NCBI GenBank assembly: GCA_016466735.1
Contig: JAAOED010000022.1
Span: 1 to 36,898, forward strand
Direction: 5' to 3'
DNA: 36,898 nt
DNA from: Weissella confusa
GTDB taxonomy: Bacteria > Bacillota > Bacilli > Lactobacillales > Lactobacillaceae
Numbering within the stretch: the first letter of the stretch is position 1; every line of letters begins with the position of its first letter. A program made the position numbers and the translations under genes. Shown here one piece after another: positions 7,361 through 14,929 of the stretch. The notes below the pieces were generated by a model, which ran no database searches, was not told the DNA's origin, and saw only the letters and a program-made list of their open reading frames with translations.

Positions 7361-7390
7361 AATATCTCCCTTGAACTCCTCAGTTCGTTA

Positions 7391-7434
7391 AAACAAAAAA
7401 CCGGTTGTTTCTAAATGAATAGAAACAACCGGTT
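7391..7434 (-). terminator. Attenuator terminator of the aromatic leader
   Basis: A perfect 15-bp stem (7399-7413 with 7420-7434) with a 6-nt loop is followed on the minus strand by TTTTTTGTTT. It lies about 30 nt before the D-2-hydroxyacid dehydrogenase start, so it controls entry into that gene. Confidence 0.92.
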
Positions 7435-7535
7435 ATCCCGCCATTGATAATTGTTCATCAATTAGGACAGGCCGACCGGATGCTTCTTTGCAATCCGATT
7501 GGCCAAGCAAAAACCTTTTGGCTCAAATCGGATTT
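7435..7535 (-). promoter_or_regulatory. Alternative-pairing region of the aromatic attenuator
   Basis: On the minus strand AATCCGATT, which overlaps the end of the leader peptide, pairs perfectly with AATCGGATT about 30 nt later, backed by GCCAA/TTGGC inside. The second segment can instead pair with a third: GGCCAATCGGAT with ATCCGGTCGGCC (11 of 12 positions). CCGGT of the third segment can also pair with ACCGG of the terminator arm. So several exclusive folds exist. Which one goes with which amino acid state is not resolved here. Confidence 0.7.
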
Positions 7536-7591
7536 TTCCGAAAAAACCAAAAGAATGATGATTGTGTATTTGTCGTATTTACTTGCATCAT
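7523..7591 (-). CDS. Phe/Trp-rich attenuator leader peptide (22 aa)
   Basis: A 22-codon frame starting ATG ATG, with GGGAG 8-9 nt upstream. It ends SSFFWFFRKNPI then TGA, with five successive aromatic codons TTC TTT TGG TTT TTT. The first stem segment of the attenuator overlaps its last codons. The design matches E. coli pheA/pheS-type leader peptides, where ribosome stalling at Phe codons changes the fold. Use of such a leader before a D-hydroxyacid dehydrogenase in a Gram-positive is unusual as far as I know. Confidence 0.87.
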   Translation of the reverse strand: MMQVNTTNTQSSFFWFFRKNPI

Positions 7592-7623
7592 CACGCTTGC
7601 TCCCTTAGTAATTGATAAACATT

Positions 7624-7651
7624 ATTCTAATTTATTTTTAATCAAAGTCAA
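7624..7651 (-). promoter_or_regulatory. Promoter of the aromatic attenuator
   Basis: TTGACT (7646-7651) and TAGAAT (7624-7629) with a 16-nt spacer on the minus strand, directly after the stop of the glycosyltransferase gene. Confidence 0.75.
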
Positions 7652-7655
7652 CCAC

Positions 7656-8405
7656 TTAAATAATGTCATCACCAATGCGGGCAATTTGTTGATCGATTTC
7701 ACGCTCACGTTCACGCAAAGCATGTGATGCGGTGTGAATGATACTCGTTGAACGAGAGACCTTGTTATAAAGGACGTCTGTCGCAAACAACGAATACTCT
7801 GACATCGCCTTTGAGGCAACAACTTGCGCAATCCACAAGTGGTCTTCAGCCAACTCAAGCGTTTCATCGAAGCGGATCTTACTATCCAGCAAATCTGCTG
7901 AACGGTAAATCTTGTTCCAGACCATGCCTGAAATAACGTGACCACGGTGCGTCACACCTTCAAACATACCAGCGCGATCGATTTTGCGGAAGGTTACTTC
8001 GTGGGCTTTCTTTGGGGCACCACTAGCACCCCAACTAAAGCCAACACTCGCAATACTAATGTCGGGATTTTCTTCTAGAGCACCAACCAGCGTTTCAACA
8101 AATGACGGTGCCAACTGGTCATCCCCATCCACAAAGATAAAGTACTTACCGCGAATCTGATTGAGCGCTTGGTTACGAACAGCTGCAACGCCCTTACGCT
8201 TACGGTTTTGAATCACACGCATGCGGTCATCACGAGCTGCCCAGTGGTTAATTTCTGACATCGTGTCATCTGATGATGCATCATCCAAAATCACAATGTC
8301 CATGTTCTTATATGTTTGCTTATTTACGGTTTTTAGGCTGTGGCCAATGTATCCCTCAAGATTGTGACTCAACACAGCAACCGTCACGAGTGGTTCCTTA
8401 TACAT
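7656..8405 (-). CDS. Family 2 glycosyltransferase
   Basis: Of 249 residues with a GT-A fold. VTVAVLSHNLEGYIGHSLKTV at the N-terminus, ILDDASSDDT, and the metal-binding FVDGDDQ (DxD) are typical of GT2. LAEDHLW matches the ED motif of the catalytic base region. No membrane segment is seen, so it is probably cytoplasmic or peripheral, transferring a sugar from a nucleotide-sugar donor to a cell-envelope acceptor. The acceptor cannot be predicted and no polysaccharide cluster surrounds it. RBS GAGGAAAA precedes the ATG. It is followed at once by the promoter of the aromatic attenuator. Confidence 0.85.
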   Translation of the reverse strand: MYKEPLVTVAVLSHNLEGYIGHSLKTVNKQTYKNMDIVILDDASSDDTMSEINHWAARDDRMRVIQNRKRKGVAAVRNQALNQIRGKYFIFVDGDDQLAPSFVETLVGALEENPDISIASVGFSWGASGAPKKAHEVTFRKIDRAGMFEGVTHRGHVISGMVWNKIYRSADLLDSKIRFDETLELAEDHLWIAQVVASKAMSEYSLFATDVLYNKVSRSTSIIHTASHALREREREIDQQIARIGDDII

Positions 8406-8447
8406 TGTATTTTCCTCTTTTGTTTAATTTCATGACCACTATAAACT

Positions 8448-8487
8448 AAAATCCGCACGACCGGTGGAAAAAGGTCGTGCGGATTTT
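8448..8487 (-). terminator. Terminator after the quinone-oxidoreductase-like gene
   Basis: A 12-bp stem (8451-8462 with 8473-8484), extended by A-T pairs, and TTTT on either side. On the minus strand it follows the gene ending at 8518. It could also act on plus-strand transcripts. Confidence 0.85.
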
Positions 8488-8517
8488 CTGATGTGCGTTT
8501 AATTGTAGTTGGTCAAA

Positions 8518-9462
8518 TTAGAAAGTCAAAACAACCTTACCGCGAACGGCTTGTGACTCAACAATCTTGTGACCTTCCTTCAAGTTTTCCAAATTGAATG
8601 GCTTTACTTCGGCAACAGCAACCTTGTAGTCACCGTTTCCCAAGTGCTCCATCAACTTCGTCAAAACTTCAGTCGTTGATTGCATCACGTAGTAGTCACC
8701 CTTGATGTTCTTTGCATCACGGGCAGCCTTAACATCGTCACCCAAAGGAACAGTAGACACGATGCGTCCACCTTCCTTCAAAACTTGCATTGAACCCAAA
8801 GCGTTGTTACCACCGATGATTTCAACAACAGTATCAACTGATGACTCTGGAATCACGTCAGTAAACTTTTGCGTCGTGAAGTCGATTGTCTCGATGTCGG
8901 CGTTCAACTCGTGTAGGTAGTCAATGTCAGTAGGCAATGACGTCGTGTAGATCTTTGATGCGCCACGGTACAAAGCAGTTTGCAAAGCAGCGTAACCAAC
9001 AGCACCGGCACCACCGTGGATCAAGATTGACTCACCTTCTTGCAAGTTCAATGCATCAACAACGGCTTGGTAACCAGTTTGACCACCCAAGGCCAAAGCG
9101 GCTGCATCTTCAAATGAAACTGAATCTGGCAAGTGACCAGCAGTGTCAGCATCAACAACAGCGTACTCTGCGTATCCGTGCTCGTGTGGTACAGCAACAA
9201 CGCGCTCACCAACCTTGAACTCAGTTACGTCAGCGGCAACTGCTTCAACAACACCGGCAATCGTTGATCCACCGATCATGTTTTCCTTTGCAGGCACACC
9301 AAAGGCACCGGCACGGAATTTAACGTCGTATGGGTCCATTGCGATAGCAGCTTGCTTGATCAAGATGCTACCCTTCGTCAAAACTGGTACTTCTACTTCA
9401 GCTTCGTGGAAGACGTCAACGTCTCCAAATTCGTCAAATACAACAGCCTTCATCGTAGTCAT
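8518..9462 (-). CDS. NADP-dependent MDR-family oxidoreductase (quinone reductase-like)
   Basis: Of 314 residues, in the zinc-free quinone-oxidoreductase branch of the medium-chain dehydrogenase/reductase family. The N-terminal GroES-like part has KAVVFDEFG and YDVKFRAGAF. The cofactor-binding part has LIHGGAGAVGYAALQTALYRG. The usual zinc cysteines are absent. It likely reduces quinones or activated carbonyls with NADPH. Start: MTTMKAVV, with AAGGA 8 nt before the first ATG; the second ATG (MKAVV) is the usual family start and remains possible. It is a single-gene unit with its own terminator. Confidence 0.87.
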   Translation of the reverse strand: MTTMKAVVFDEFGDVDVFHEAEVEVPVLTKGSILIKQAAIAMDPYDVKFRAGAFGVPAKENMIGGSTIAGVVEAVAADVTEFKVGERVVAVPHEHGYAEYAVVDADTAGHLPDSVSFEDAAALALGGQTGYQAVVDALNLQEGESILIHGGAGAVGYAALQTALYRGASKIYTTSLPTDIDYLHELNADIETIDFTTQKFTDVIPESSVDTVVEIIGGNNALGSMQVLKEGGRIVSTVPLGDDVKAARDAKNIKGDYYVMQSTTEVLTKLMEHLGNGDYKVAVAEVKPFNLENLKEGHKIVESQAVRGKVVLTF

Positions 9463-9570
9463 ATCCTAAGTCCTTCTTTCGCTTCAAAAAAAATCATTAA
9501 TATTTATACAACATATTTATGCAACTTATTTTACACTTACGAAAAGTAAATGCAACAGAAAATGCCAACT

Positions 9571-9601
9571 TTGTGAAATTTAGTGGTCTAGACTGTATAC
9601 T
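9571..9601 (+). promoter_or_regulatory. Possible promoter of the VanZ-RDD gene
   Basis: TATACT at 9596-9601 with TTGTGA at 9571-9576, a long 19-nt spacer. The -10 is good and the -35 is weak. Confidence 0.45.
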
Positions 9602-9633
9602 CTAAGTATGACAGAAAAGCGGAGGAAAGTGTT

Positions 9634-10836
9634 GTGGGAGGCTTTGGCGTACCTATCAAAGACGCAATTATTGCGTTTCCAATCATACTAATTGTTTTAT
9701 TCGTACCATTTTTGTTTTTACAATATCGTCGCTTCGGATCCGTGACCTTTTGGCACACGGTGATGACGTTTAGTTTCGTATTTTACTTTACGACCGCGTA
9801 CTTCATGGTTATTTTGCCGTTGCCAACGGAAGCAACCTTGGAGCATTTGCAGGCGATTCACGCCCAGACGATGAACCTGGATCCACTCCAAGTTGTCCGC
9901 ACCTTCTTTAACGACAACCCCTACTTCCACGGTGGCGGTTTGAAGGCTGGTTTGTTGGATCCATCATTTACGCAGGCAGCCTTTAACGTGTTGCTAACCG
10001 TACCATTCGGTATGTATTTGCACTTTTACTTTAAGCGCGGTTTCTTCACAACGTTAATTCTAACGATGATGCTAACGGCGTTTTACGAAACGACGCAATA
10101 TACCGCGTTGTATCACATCTACTGGCGCCCATACCGCTTGTTCGACGTTGACGACCTCATTTTGAACACCATGGGTGGCGTGATTGGTTGGATTTTCGCC
10201 CCACTACTTGGGTTGATTTTCCCATCCCGTGACCGCATGGATGAACGTGCACGCAGCCTTGGCCACCGTGTCACGCTGGTACGTCGTCTACTATCATTCG
10301 GCGTGGATTTCGTTATCGCTTCAATTCTCAGTTTCATTTTTAATCAAGTCGTGTCAAATCAAACAGCAACTGACCTTGTGTCATACCTCATCGTTTGGGG
10401 GATTGTGCCATTCTTGATTGGCGCAACACCTGGTCAACTGATTGTCCGCACCCGTTACGATGTGGCTAAATCACAACGTTGGCGCATTTTCATTCGAAAT
10501 GGCTTGATGGTCGGCTTTACAATTTACTTCTTCCCATTCTGGTTGCAACTAATCGGTTCAACTGGAACGGTCTCAGCTGAATTGTTGAACCGAACATACA
10601 CGTTCATTCTATTATTTGCGGCCCCAGCCGTTGTGTTGGTCTTAGATTGGTTCATCACAATCTTCCGTCCGCAACACAAGCTACTATATGAAAAGATTAG
10701 TGGCGTTGGTTCAGAAGCTATCGTCAAGCAAACGACAATGGCCGACGCACCAATTATGCAAGAACAACCAAAAACACCCGCTACGCCTGATGTTGCTCCT
10801 AAGCAACCAACCACGCGCAGCGAGCGTCATCAATAA
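9634..10836 (+). CDS. VanZ-like and RDD domain membrane protein
   Basis: Of 400 residues, starting at GTG 8 nt after GGAGG. The N-terminal half has a VanZ-like arrangement: four or five membrane segments, with FYETTQYTALYHIYWRPYRLFDVDDLILNTMGGVIGW as the family signature region. The second half is RDD-like (LLSFGVDFVIASIL, FLIGATPGQLIVRTRYD) with more membrane segments. The last 50 residues are polar and Pro-rich and probably cytoplasmic. VanZ proteins are linked to glycopeptide tolerance in some bacteria, but the general role is unknown. It is transcribed alone on the plus strand among minus-strand genes. Confidence 0.88.
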   Translation: MGGFGVPIKDAIIAFPIILIVLFVPFLFLQYRRFGSVTFWHTVMTFSFVFYFTTAYFMVILPLPTEATLEHLQAIHAQTMNLDPLQVVRTFFNDNPYFHGGGLKAGLLDPSFTQAAFNVLLTVPFGMYLHFYFKRGFFTTLILTMMLTAFYETTQYTALYHIYWRPYRLFDVDDLILNTMGGVIGWIFAPLLGLIFPSRDRMDERARSLGHRVTLVRRLLSFGVDFVIASILSFIFNQVVSNQTATDLVSYLIVWGIVPFLIGATPGQLIVRTRYDVAKSQRWRIFIRNGLMVGFTIYFFPFWLQLIGSTGTVSAELLNRTYTFILLFAAPAVVLVLDWFITIFRPQHKLLYEKISGVGSEAIVKQTTMADAPIMQEQPKTPATPDVAPKQPTTRSERHQ

Positions 10837-10838
10837 TC

Positions 10839-10872
10839 AAAAGGGCACTGCAAAAATATGCAGTGCCCTTTA
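10839..10872 (+). terminator. Terminator after the VanZ-RDD gene
   Basis: A GGGCACTGCA/TGCAGTGCCC stem with a short A-rich loop, then CTTTACTTATTTT on the plus strand. It could also stop minus-strand transcripts entering from the right. Confidence 0.8.
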
Positions 10873-10937
10873 CTTATTTTAAATAGTAGTTAGTTCATTA
10901 ACGAACAACGATTAATTGTGGCTGGCTCAAGTATCAA

Positions 10938-11276
10938 TCATTTCAAATCCGAATAATCCAAATACGTTTTATTCCAAGCCGTATTCGCCAACCAATGTTG
11001 AACCGCCAACGGATCATAATTTTCAGCTCTGCTCAACTCATTTAAGCGTTCAACGCTTTCCCGTACATAATCCGGAATTTGTATTCCGATTTGATTTTGT
11101 TTCAACGTCCTAATTGTGTTCACTAACTTATATGCAACAGCTTGTGGTTTGCTATGTTGCAAATCGACATATGCTGATTTTAGAACTCTAAGATACAGGC
11201 TATTTGATTCCCTTGATACCGCGGCTAATTTGTATACTCGAGCAATTTCCGCTTCAACATCACTTTTAACTGTCAT
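10938..11276 (-). CDS. Small helical protein, possibly a bacteriocin immunity protein
   Basis: About 112 residues, wholly alpha-helical in appearance and without membrane segments. The arrangement (AVAYKLVNTIRTLKQNQIGIQIPDYVRESVERLNEL) recalls the four-helix enterocin A/pediocin immunity family, which protects producers against class IIa bacteriocins. The similarity is by pattern only and no bacteriocin gene is nearby, so it might be an orphan immunity gene. The start is placed at MTVKSD because GGGGGA lies 4 nt upstream of it, whereas the ATG 12 nt further upstream overlaps that RBS. A palindrome overlaps the promoter. Confidence 0.55.
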   Translation of the reverse strand: MTVKSDVEAEIARVYKLAAVSRESNSLYLRVLKSAYVDLQHSKPQAVAYKLVNTIRTLKQNQIGIQIPDYVRESVERLNELSRAENYDPLAVQHWLANTAWNKTYLDYSDLK

Positions 11277-11292
11277 ATTATCCCCCATTCAC

Positions 11293-11328
11293 AACTTTTA
11301 GTTTAGACTAAAAGTTATTTTTCACCAA
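11293..11328 (-). promoter_or_regulatory. Promoter with palindromic operator candidate
   Basis: TTGGTG (11323-11328) and TAAACT (11300-11305) with a 17-nt spacer on the minus strand. A 10-bp perfect inverted repeat, AACTTTTAGT/ACTAAAAGTT (11293-11302 and 11307-11316), covers the -10 element, which suits a dimeric repressor. Confidence 0.6.
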
Positions 11329-11376
11329 AGAATATATGGCAGATTTGAAATATAAAAATTACAGAAATCGAAAATA

Positions 11377-11406
11377 AAAAAACCATCAATTTAATGACGG
11401 TTTTTA
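11377..11406 (-). terminator. Weak terminator after tyrS
   Basis: A short stem (AAAACCATCA with TGACGGTTTT, one mismatch) followed by TTTTTTTATTTT on the minus strand, 13 nt after the tyrS stop. Confidence 0.6.
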
Positions 11407-11418
11407 TGAACTATTCAA

Positions 11419-12678
11419 TTAACGAACAACCGCAACGGACCACTTCTTCTTACCGCGCTTTACGATGACGTACTTACCATCGTACTTTGCAGCTGGGTTG
11501 ATAACCGCTTCTTCGTCAGTAATTTGCTCGCCGTTGATACGGATAGCCCCGTCCTTAACAGACTTACGTGCTGCCGTCTTTGACTTTTCCAAGCCAGCTG
11601 CAACAACCAAATCCAACAAACCGATTTCAGCGTTGTCGATTTCGAACGTTGGCACGTTTCCAGCCAAGATTGCGACTTCATCAGTCGTCAACTCTGACAC
11701 ATCAGCGTTTCCGAACAAGACCTTCGTCATCGTCTCGGCCGTCTTAACAGCATCAGCACCGTGAACGAACGTTGTAACTTCTTGAGCCAAACGACGTTGT
11801 GCATTACGAGCAGCTGCGTTCTCTTGCAAGTCAGCAACCAAGCCAGCAATTTCGTCTTGTGACAAGAACGTGAAGTACTTCAACATCTTCTCAACGTCTG
11901 AATCAGCCGTGTTCAACCAGAATTGGTAGAATTCGAATGGCGTCGTCTTTTCAGGGTCAAGCCAAACAGCTCCACCTTCAGTCTTACCAAACTTCGTACC
12001 GTCAGCCTTCAACAACAAAGGCACCGTCAAACCAAAGGCAGGTGCTTCACCACCTTCAAGCTTGTGAATCAAATCGATACCACCCGTGATGTTACCCCAT
12101 TGGTCTGAACCACCAACTTGCAAACGCACGTTTTCGCGCTTCCACAACTCGTGGAAATCGATTGATTGCAAGATTTGGTACGTGAACTCAGTAAATGAGA
12201 TTCCTGCTTCCAAACGTGATGCAACAACGTCCTTAGCCAACATCGTGTTGATTGAGAACAGCTTACCGTACTCACGCAACATGTCTAGCAATGACAACTT
12301 TCCCAACCAGTCAAAGTTGTTAACAATCGTGAAACCATCTTCACCGAACAACTTAACCATTTGGGCACGAATCTTTTCAACGTTAGCGGCCACATCTTCT
12401 TGTGACAACAACTTACGCTCTGACTTCTTACCTGATGGGTCACCAATTGAACCAGTAGCACCACCCACAACGATAACTGGCTTTTGACCAGCCAATTGGA
12501 ATCGCTTCAAAATCATAAATGGAATCAAGTGACCAATGTGCATTGAGTCACCAGTTGGGTCGATACCAACGTATACCCCAATTTGTTCCTTAGCCATTTG
12601 ATCACGCAAACCAGCTTCGTCAGTGGTTTGGTTGATGGCACCACGCCATTCAAGTTCTTGCAAAATATCTTCTGCCAT
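11419..12678 (-). CDS. tyrS: Tyrosyl-tRNA synthetase
   Basis: Of 419 residues, full length for bacterial TyrRS (TyrS group). It charges tRNA-Tyr in the cytoplasm. The class I HIGH motif is HIGHLIPF (about 47), the KMSKS-equivalent is KFGKTEGGAVWL, and GGSDQWGNITGGIDLI matches the Tyr-binding region. The C-terminal S4 RNA-binding domain includes KSVKDGAIRINGEQITDEEAVI. RBS GGAGA lies before the ATG. A T-box leader with a TAC specifier precedes it. Confidence 0.97.
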   Translation of the reverse strand: MAEDILQELEWRGAINQTTDEAGLRDQMAKEQIGVYVGIDPTGDSMHIGHLIPFMILKRFQLAGQKPVIVVGGATGSIGDPSGKKSERKLLSQEDVAANVEKIRAQMVKLFGEDGFTIVNNFDWLGKLSLLDMLREYGKLFSINTMLAKDVVASRLEAGISFTEFTYQILQSIDFHELWKRENVRLQVGGSDQWGNITGGIDLIHKLEGGEAPAFGLTVPLLLKADGTKFGKTEGGAVWLDPEKTTPFEFYQFWLNTADSDVEKMLKYFTFLSQDEIAGLVADLQENAAARNAQRRLAQEVTTFVHGADAVKTAETMTKVLFGNADVSELTTDEVAILAGNVPTFEIDNAEIGLLDLVVAAGLEKSKTAARKSVKDGAIRINGEQITDEEAVINPAAKYDGKYVIVKRGKKKWSVAVVR

Positions 12679-12730
12679 GAATCCCGTCTCCTTTAAATCA
12701 TTACATCTTATTTATTCTTTGGTTGGGTAC

Positions 12731-12952
12731 AAAAAAGCGCCCCAACCAGCTATAACACTGATTAGGGCGCTGTTAAACGCGGTACCACCTAATTTGCCAC
12801 GGTATGTCGTGACCACTCATCTTCCCAGTAACGTTGGGGCAACGCACATGAGGTTTATGCGGGTGTAATTCGAGCTTCGGAATTGGTTAGTTCACAACGA
12901 CCACTAACTCTCTGATTGTCCACCGATTATCTACTAAAACCGCTCATGCGAT
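12731..12952 (-). promoter_or_regulatory. Tyrosine T-box riboswitch of tyrS
   Basis: On the minus strand the leader has a CAGAGAG bulge motif, a distal hairpin, a specifier region GAATTACACCC with TAC (12865-12867), the T-box AGGTGGTACCGCG (12778-12790), and a 14-bp terminator stem (12736-12749 with 12758-12771) followed by TTTTTT. The TGGT bulge fits tRNA-Tyr (discriminator A). Uncharged tRNA-Tyr should stabilise the antiterminator. Confidence 0.93.
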
Positions 12953-12958
12953 ATTGGT

Positions 12959-12964
12959 AGTATA
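12959..12964 (-). promoter_or_regulatory. -10 element of the tyrS leader promoter
   Basis: TATACT on the minus strand just upstream of the T-box leader. The matching -35 region is T-rich and poor. Confidence 0.5.
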
Positions 12965-12996
12965 ACACGAAATTAGACCGATAAAAAGGCGCGATT

Positions 12997-14796
12997 CTAG
13001 AACGCACCACCGCCAGATCCACCACCGAATCCACCCGATGAACCACCGGCACCCCAACTGCTACCAGTATCAGATCCGCTGCTTGTAACACCGTAAGCCG
13101 AAACACTCGACGGGCTAAACATTGTATAGGCTACATAGATTGGCACAAAGTTTGCCATATCATCTACCGGTTCGAGCTGAGCTTGACGCAAGGCATCCGC
13201 AACTTTGTCAGCCACTCCGAGTACAACAGCGTAAGCCAAGTAACGATCCCATAGCATCACGTCAGGTACTTGCTTCACCTCGAATTGACCAACATCCCGC
13301 AACATACGTCCAAAGCCAAACCAGGCTTCCGCTATTGGCCATCCTTCAACTGTGTATATTCGCCTAATTTTTACTGCCATCGCAAATGCCACCACAGCAA
13401 TCAGAACGGATAGACCTACACTGGCACCTGTAAACCACCCCGCAATATGCGCTGAACTCATCACCCAGACGGCACCGTTAATTACTACGACAGCCACTGC
13501 GGCAACAATCGTCCAAACCCGCCATTGTGTTAATTGCGACACAGCATCATGATCAATCAAAGTGACCGGCTTAGCAGCTCGCCGAACTTGATCCTCAAAA
13601 CGATCAATTTTATTAGTGTAACGTTTTGCAAAAGCGCTCTCACTGTCTTGCATCGTCTGCGTTTGAATGCTCTTCCCAACCTCAACTTGTTCACCAAACA
13701 AAATCGTTAATAACGTCCCTTCAAAATCGTTAAATGCTACCATGCGATCTAGTTGAATTCGATAATTCGTCTTACGCCATTTCTTTGTTGGCTCTTCCGA
13801 AACGGTCAACACTCGCTTCGCTAACAAATCCATCAAAGTGGCACTAAACAACGTTGAAACCGCTGCACCACTATCACGTAGCTGCCAACCAACAACCGCT
13901 GGCGGTAAATCAGATGGCAACTCATAATTATGTGGCGTCTCAATAACATGCTTATTTTGCGCACGAATACGACGCCACAGTGCAATTAGGCGAATCAATA
14001 AACCCAACGGCAAAATAGCCAACCACGTGACATAACCTTGCATCGCTTTATCTCGCTTTGCTGTTTTTTCAGCTTGTTCTGCAATGGCTCGTTCTTGATC
14101 CAGAATGGTCGATCGTCGATTACCCGTTCGTTGGGTTGCTGTCGATAATGCTGCTTGGTCAAACATTGTGTGCACTTCAACTGGCTGATCAGGGGTCACC
14201 CGTGCTTTTTCATAAGTTAGCGTCCCCGCTTGCTTATCCACCACAAATTGCGTTGTACTCTTCGAATGCGTCCACGCCTGCAAGGTTTGGTAAGTCATTT
14301 TCGGTAGCTGAATCACAATTTTTGTGTGTTGCAAATCCGTTTGCCAGTTCGTACCGATGATTTTCCAATTAATTTCGCCAACATCTTGATAACGCTTTGC
14401 AACGTTTGCTAGTTGGTATGTCCAGGTGACTTGATAAGTACGGTCAGCCTTCACGGGGTAATGCACCCGAAATTGTGTGACATCCCCATCATGCTTTTGC
14501 TCCAGGCCGTATCGGTTTCCCGCGCTATAATTGCCGACAACCTGACCGTTAACCGTTACCGTTGGCGACCCAATCAACTTAACATCTTGATCCGTTTCCT
14601 GACTAACATAAACACCGTTCATGTCATCATCAAAATCATAAATCAGATTGTAGCGAATCGTCGCTGAACCGTCTGGATTAATGGTTACGTGTTCATGCAT
14701 TTGTTTAATCTCATAGTCGCCATCGGCCGATGCCACTTGGGTCCCAACGAGCATTGCGATGACCACTGCTAAAAGAAGTTTTAGTATTTTTATCAT
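12997..14796 (-). CDS. DUF2207-domain membrane protein
   Basis: Of 599 residues. A signal peptide (MIKILKLLLAVVIAMLVG...ASA) is followed by an extracellular beta-rich DUF2207 domain (roughly 25-225, including DGSATIRYNLIYDFDDDMNGVYV). A membrane segment lies near 245-265 and two more near 430-480. The C-terminus is a low-complexity tail, GGSSGGFGGGSGGGAF, typical of this family. The function is unknown; the architecture suggests an envelope protein. RBS GGGGA lies 4 nt before the ATG. It is followed by the tyrS promoter on the same strand. Confidence 0.88.
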   Translation of the reverse strand: MIKILKLLLAVVIAMLVGTQVASADGDYEIKQMHEHVTINPDGSATIRYNLIYDFDDDMNGVYVSQETDQDVKLIGSPTVTVNGQVVGNYSAGNRYGLEQKHDGDVTQFRVHYPVKADRTYQVTWTYQLANVAKRYQDVGEINWKIIGTNWQTDLQHTKIVIQLPKMTYQTLQAWTHSKSTTQFVVDKQAGTLTYEKARVTPDQPVEVHTMFDQAALSTATQRTGNRRSTILDQERAIAEQAEKTAKRDKAMQGYVTWLAILPLGLLIRLIALWRRIRAQNKHVIETPHNYELPSDLPPAVVGWQLRDSGAAVSTLFSATLMDLLAKRVLTVSEEPTKKWRKTNYRIQLDRMVAFNDFEGTLLTILFGEQVEVGKSIQTQTMQDSESAFAKRYTNKIDRFEDQVRRAAKPVTLIDHDAVSQLTQWRVWTIVAAVAVVVINGAVWVMSSAHIAGWFTGASVGLSVLIAVVAFAMAVKIRRIYTVEGWPIAEAWFGFGRMLRDVGQFEVKQVPDVMLWDRYLAYAVVLGVADKVADALRQAQLEPVDDMANFVPIYVAYTMFSPSSVSAYGVTSSGSDTGSSWGAGGSSGGFGGGSGGGAF

Positions 14797-14881
14797 ATTA
14801 TCCCCATTTCAGGTTACATATTCCCCGCCACCTACTCTCTATATTTTATGCCTTTCATTTACCCTAAGCATCTTTAATATT

Positions 14882-14927
14882 TAAAAAGCAGTGTGTTGAT
14901 TATATTTCGTCAACACACTGCTTAAAA
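14882..14927 (-). terminator. Terminator after the TSUP gene
   Basis: A perfect 14-bp stem, AAGCAGTGTGTTGA with TCAACACACTGCTT (14886-14899 with 14910-14923), followed by TTTAAATATT on the minus strand. Confidence 0.85.
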
Positions 14928-14929
14928 AA

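Noticed and set aside
8937-9549. Plus-strand frames opposite the quinone-oxidoreductase-like gene
   Set aside because: Shadow frames with His/Gln-rich or Ser/Thr-rich nonsense composition and no RBS.
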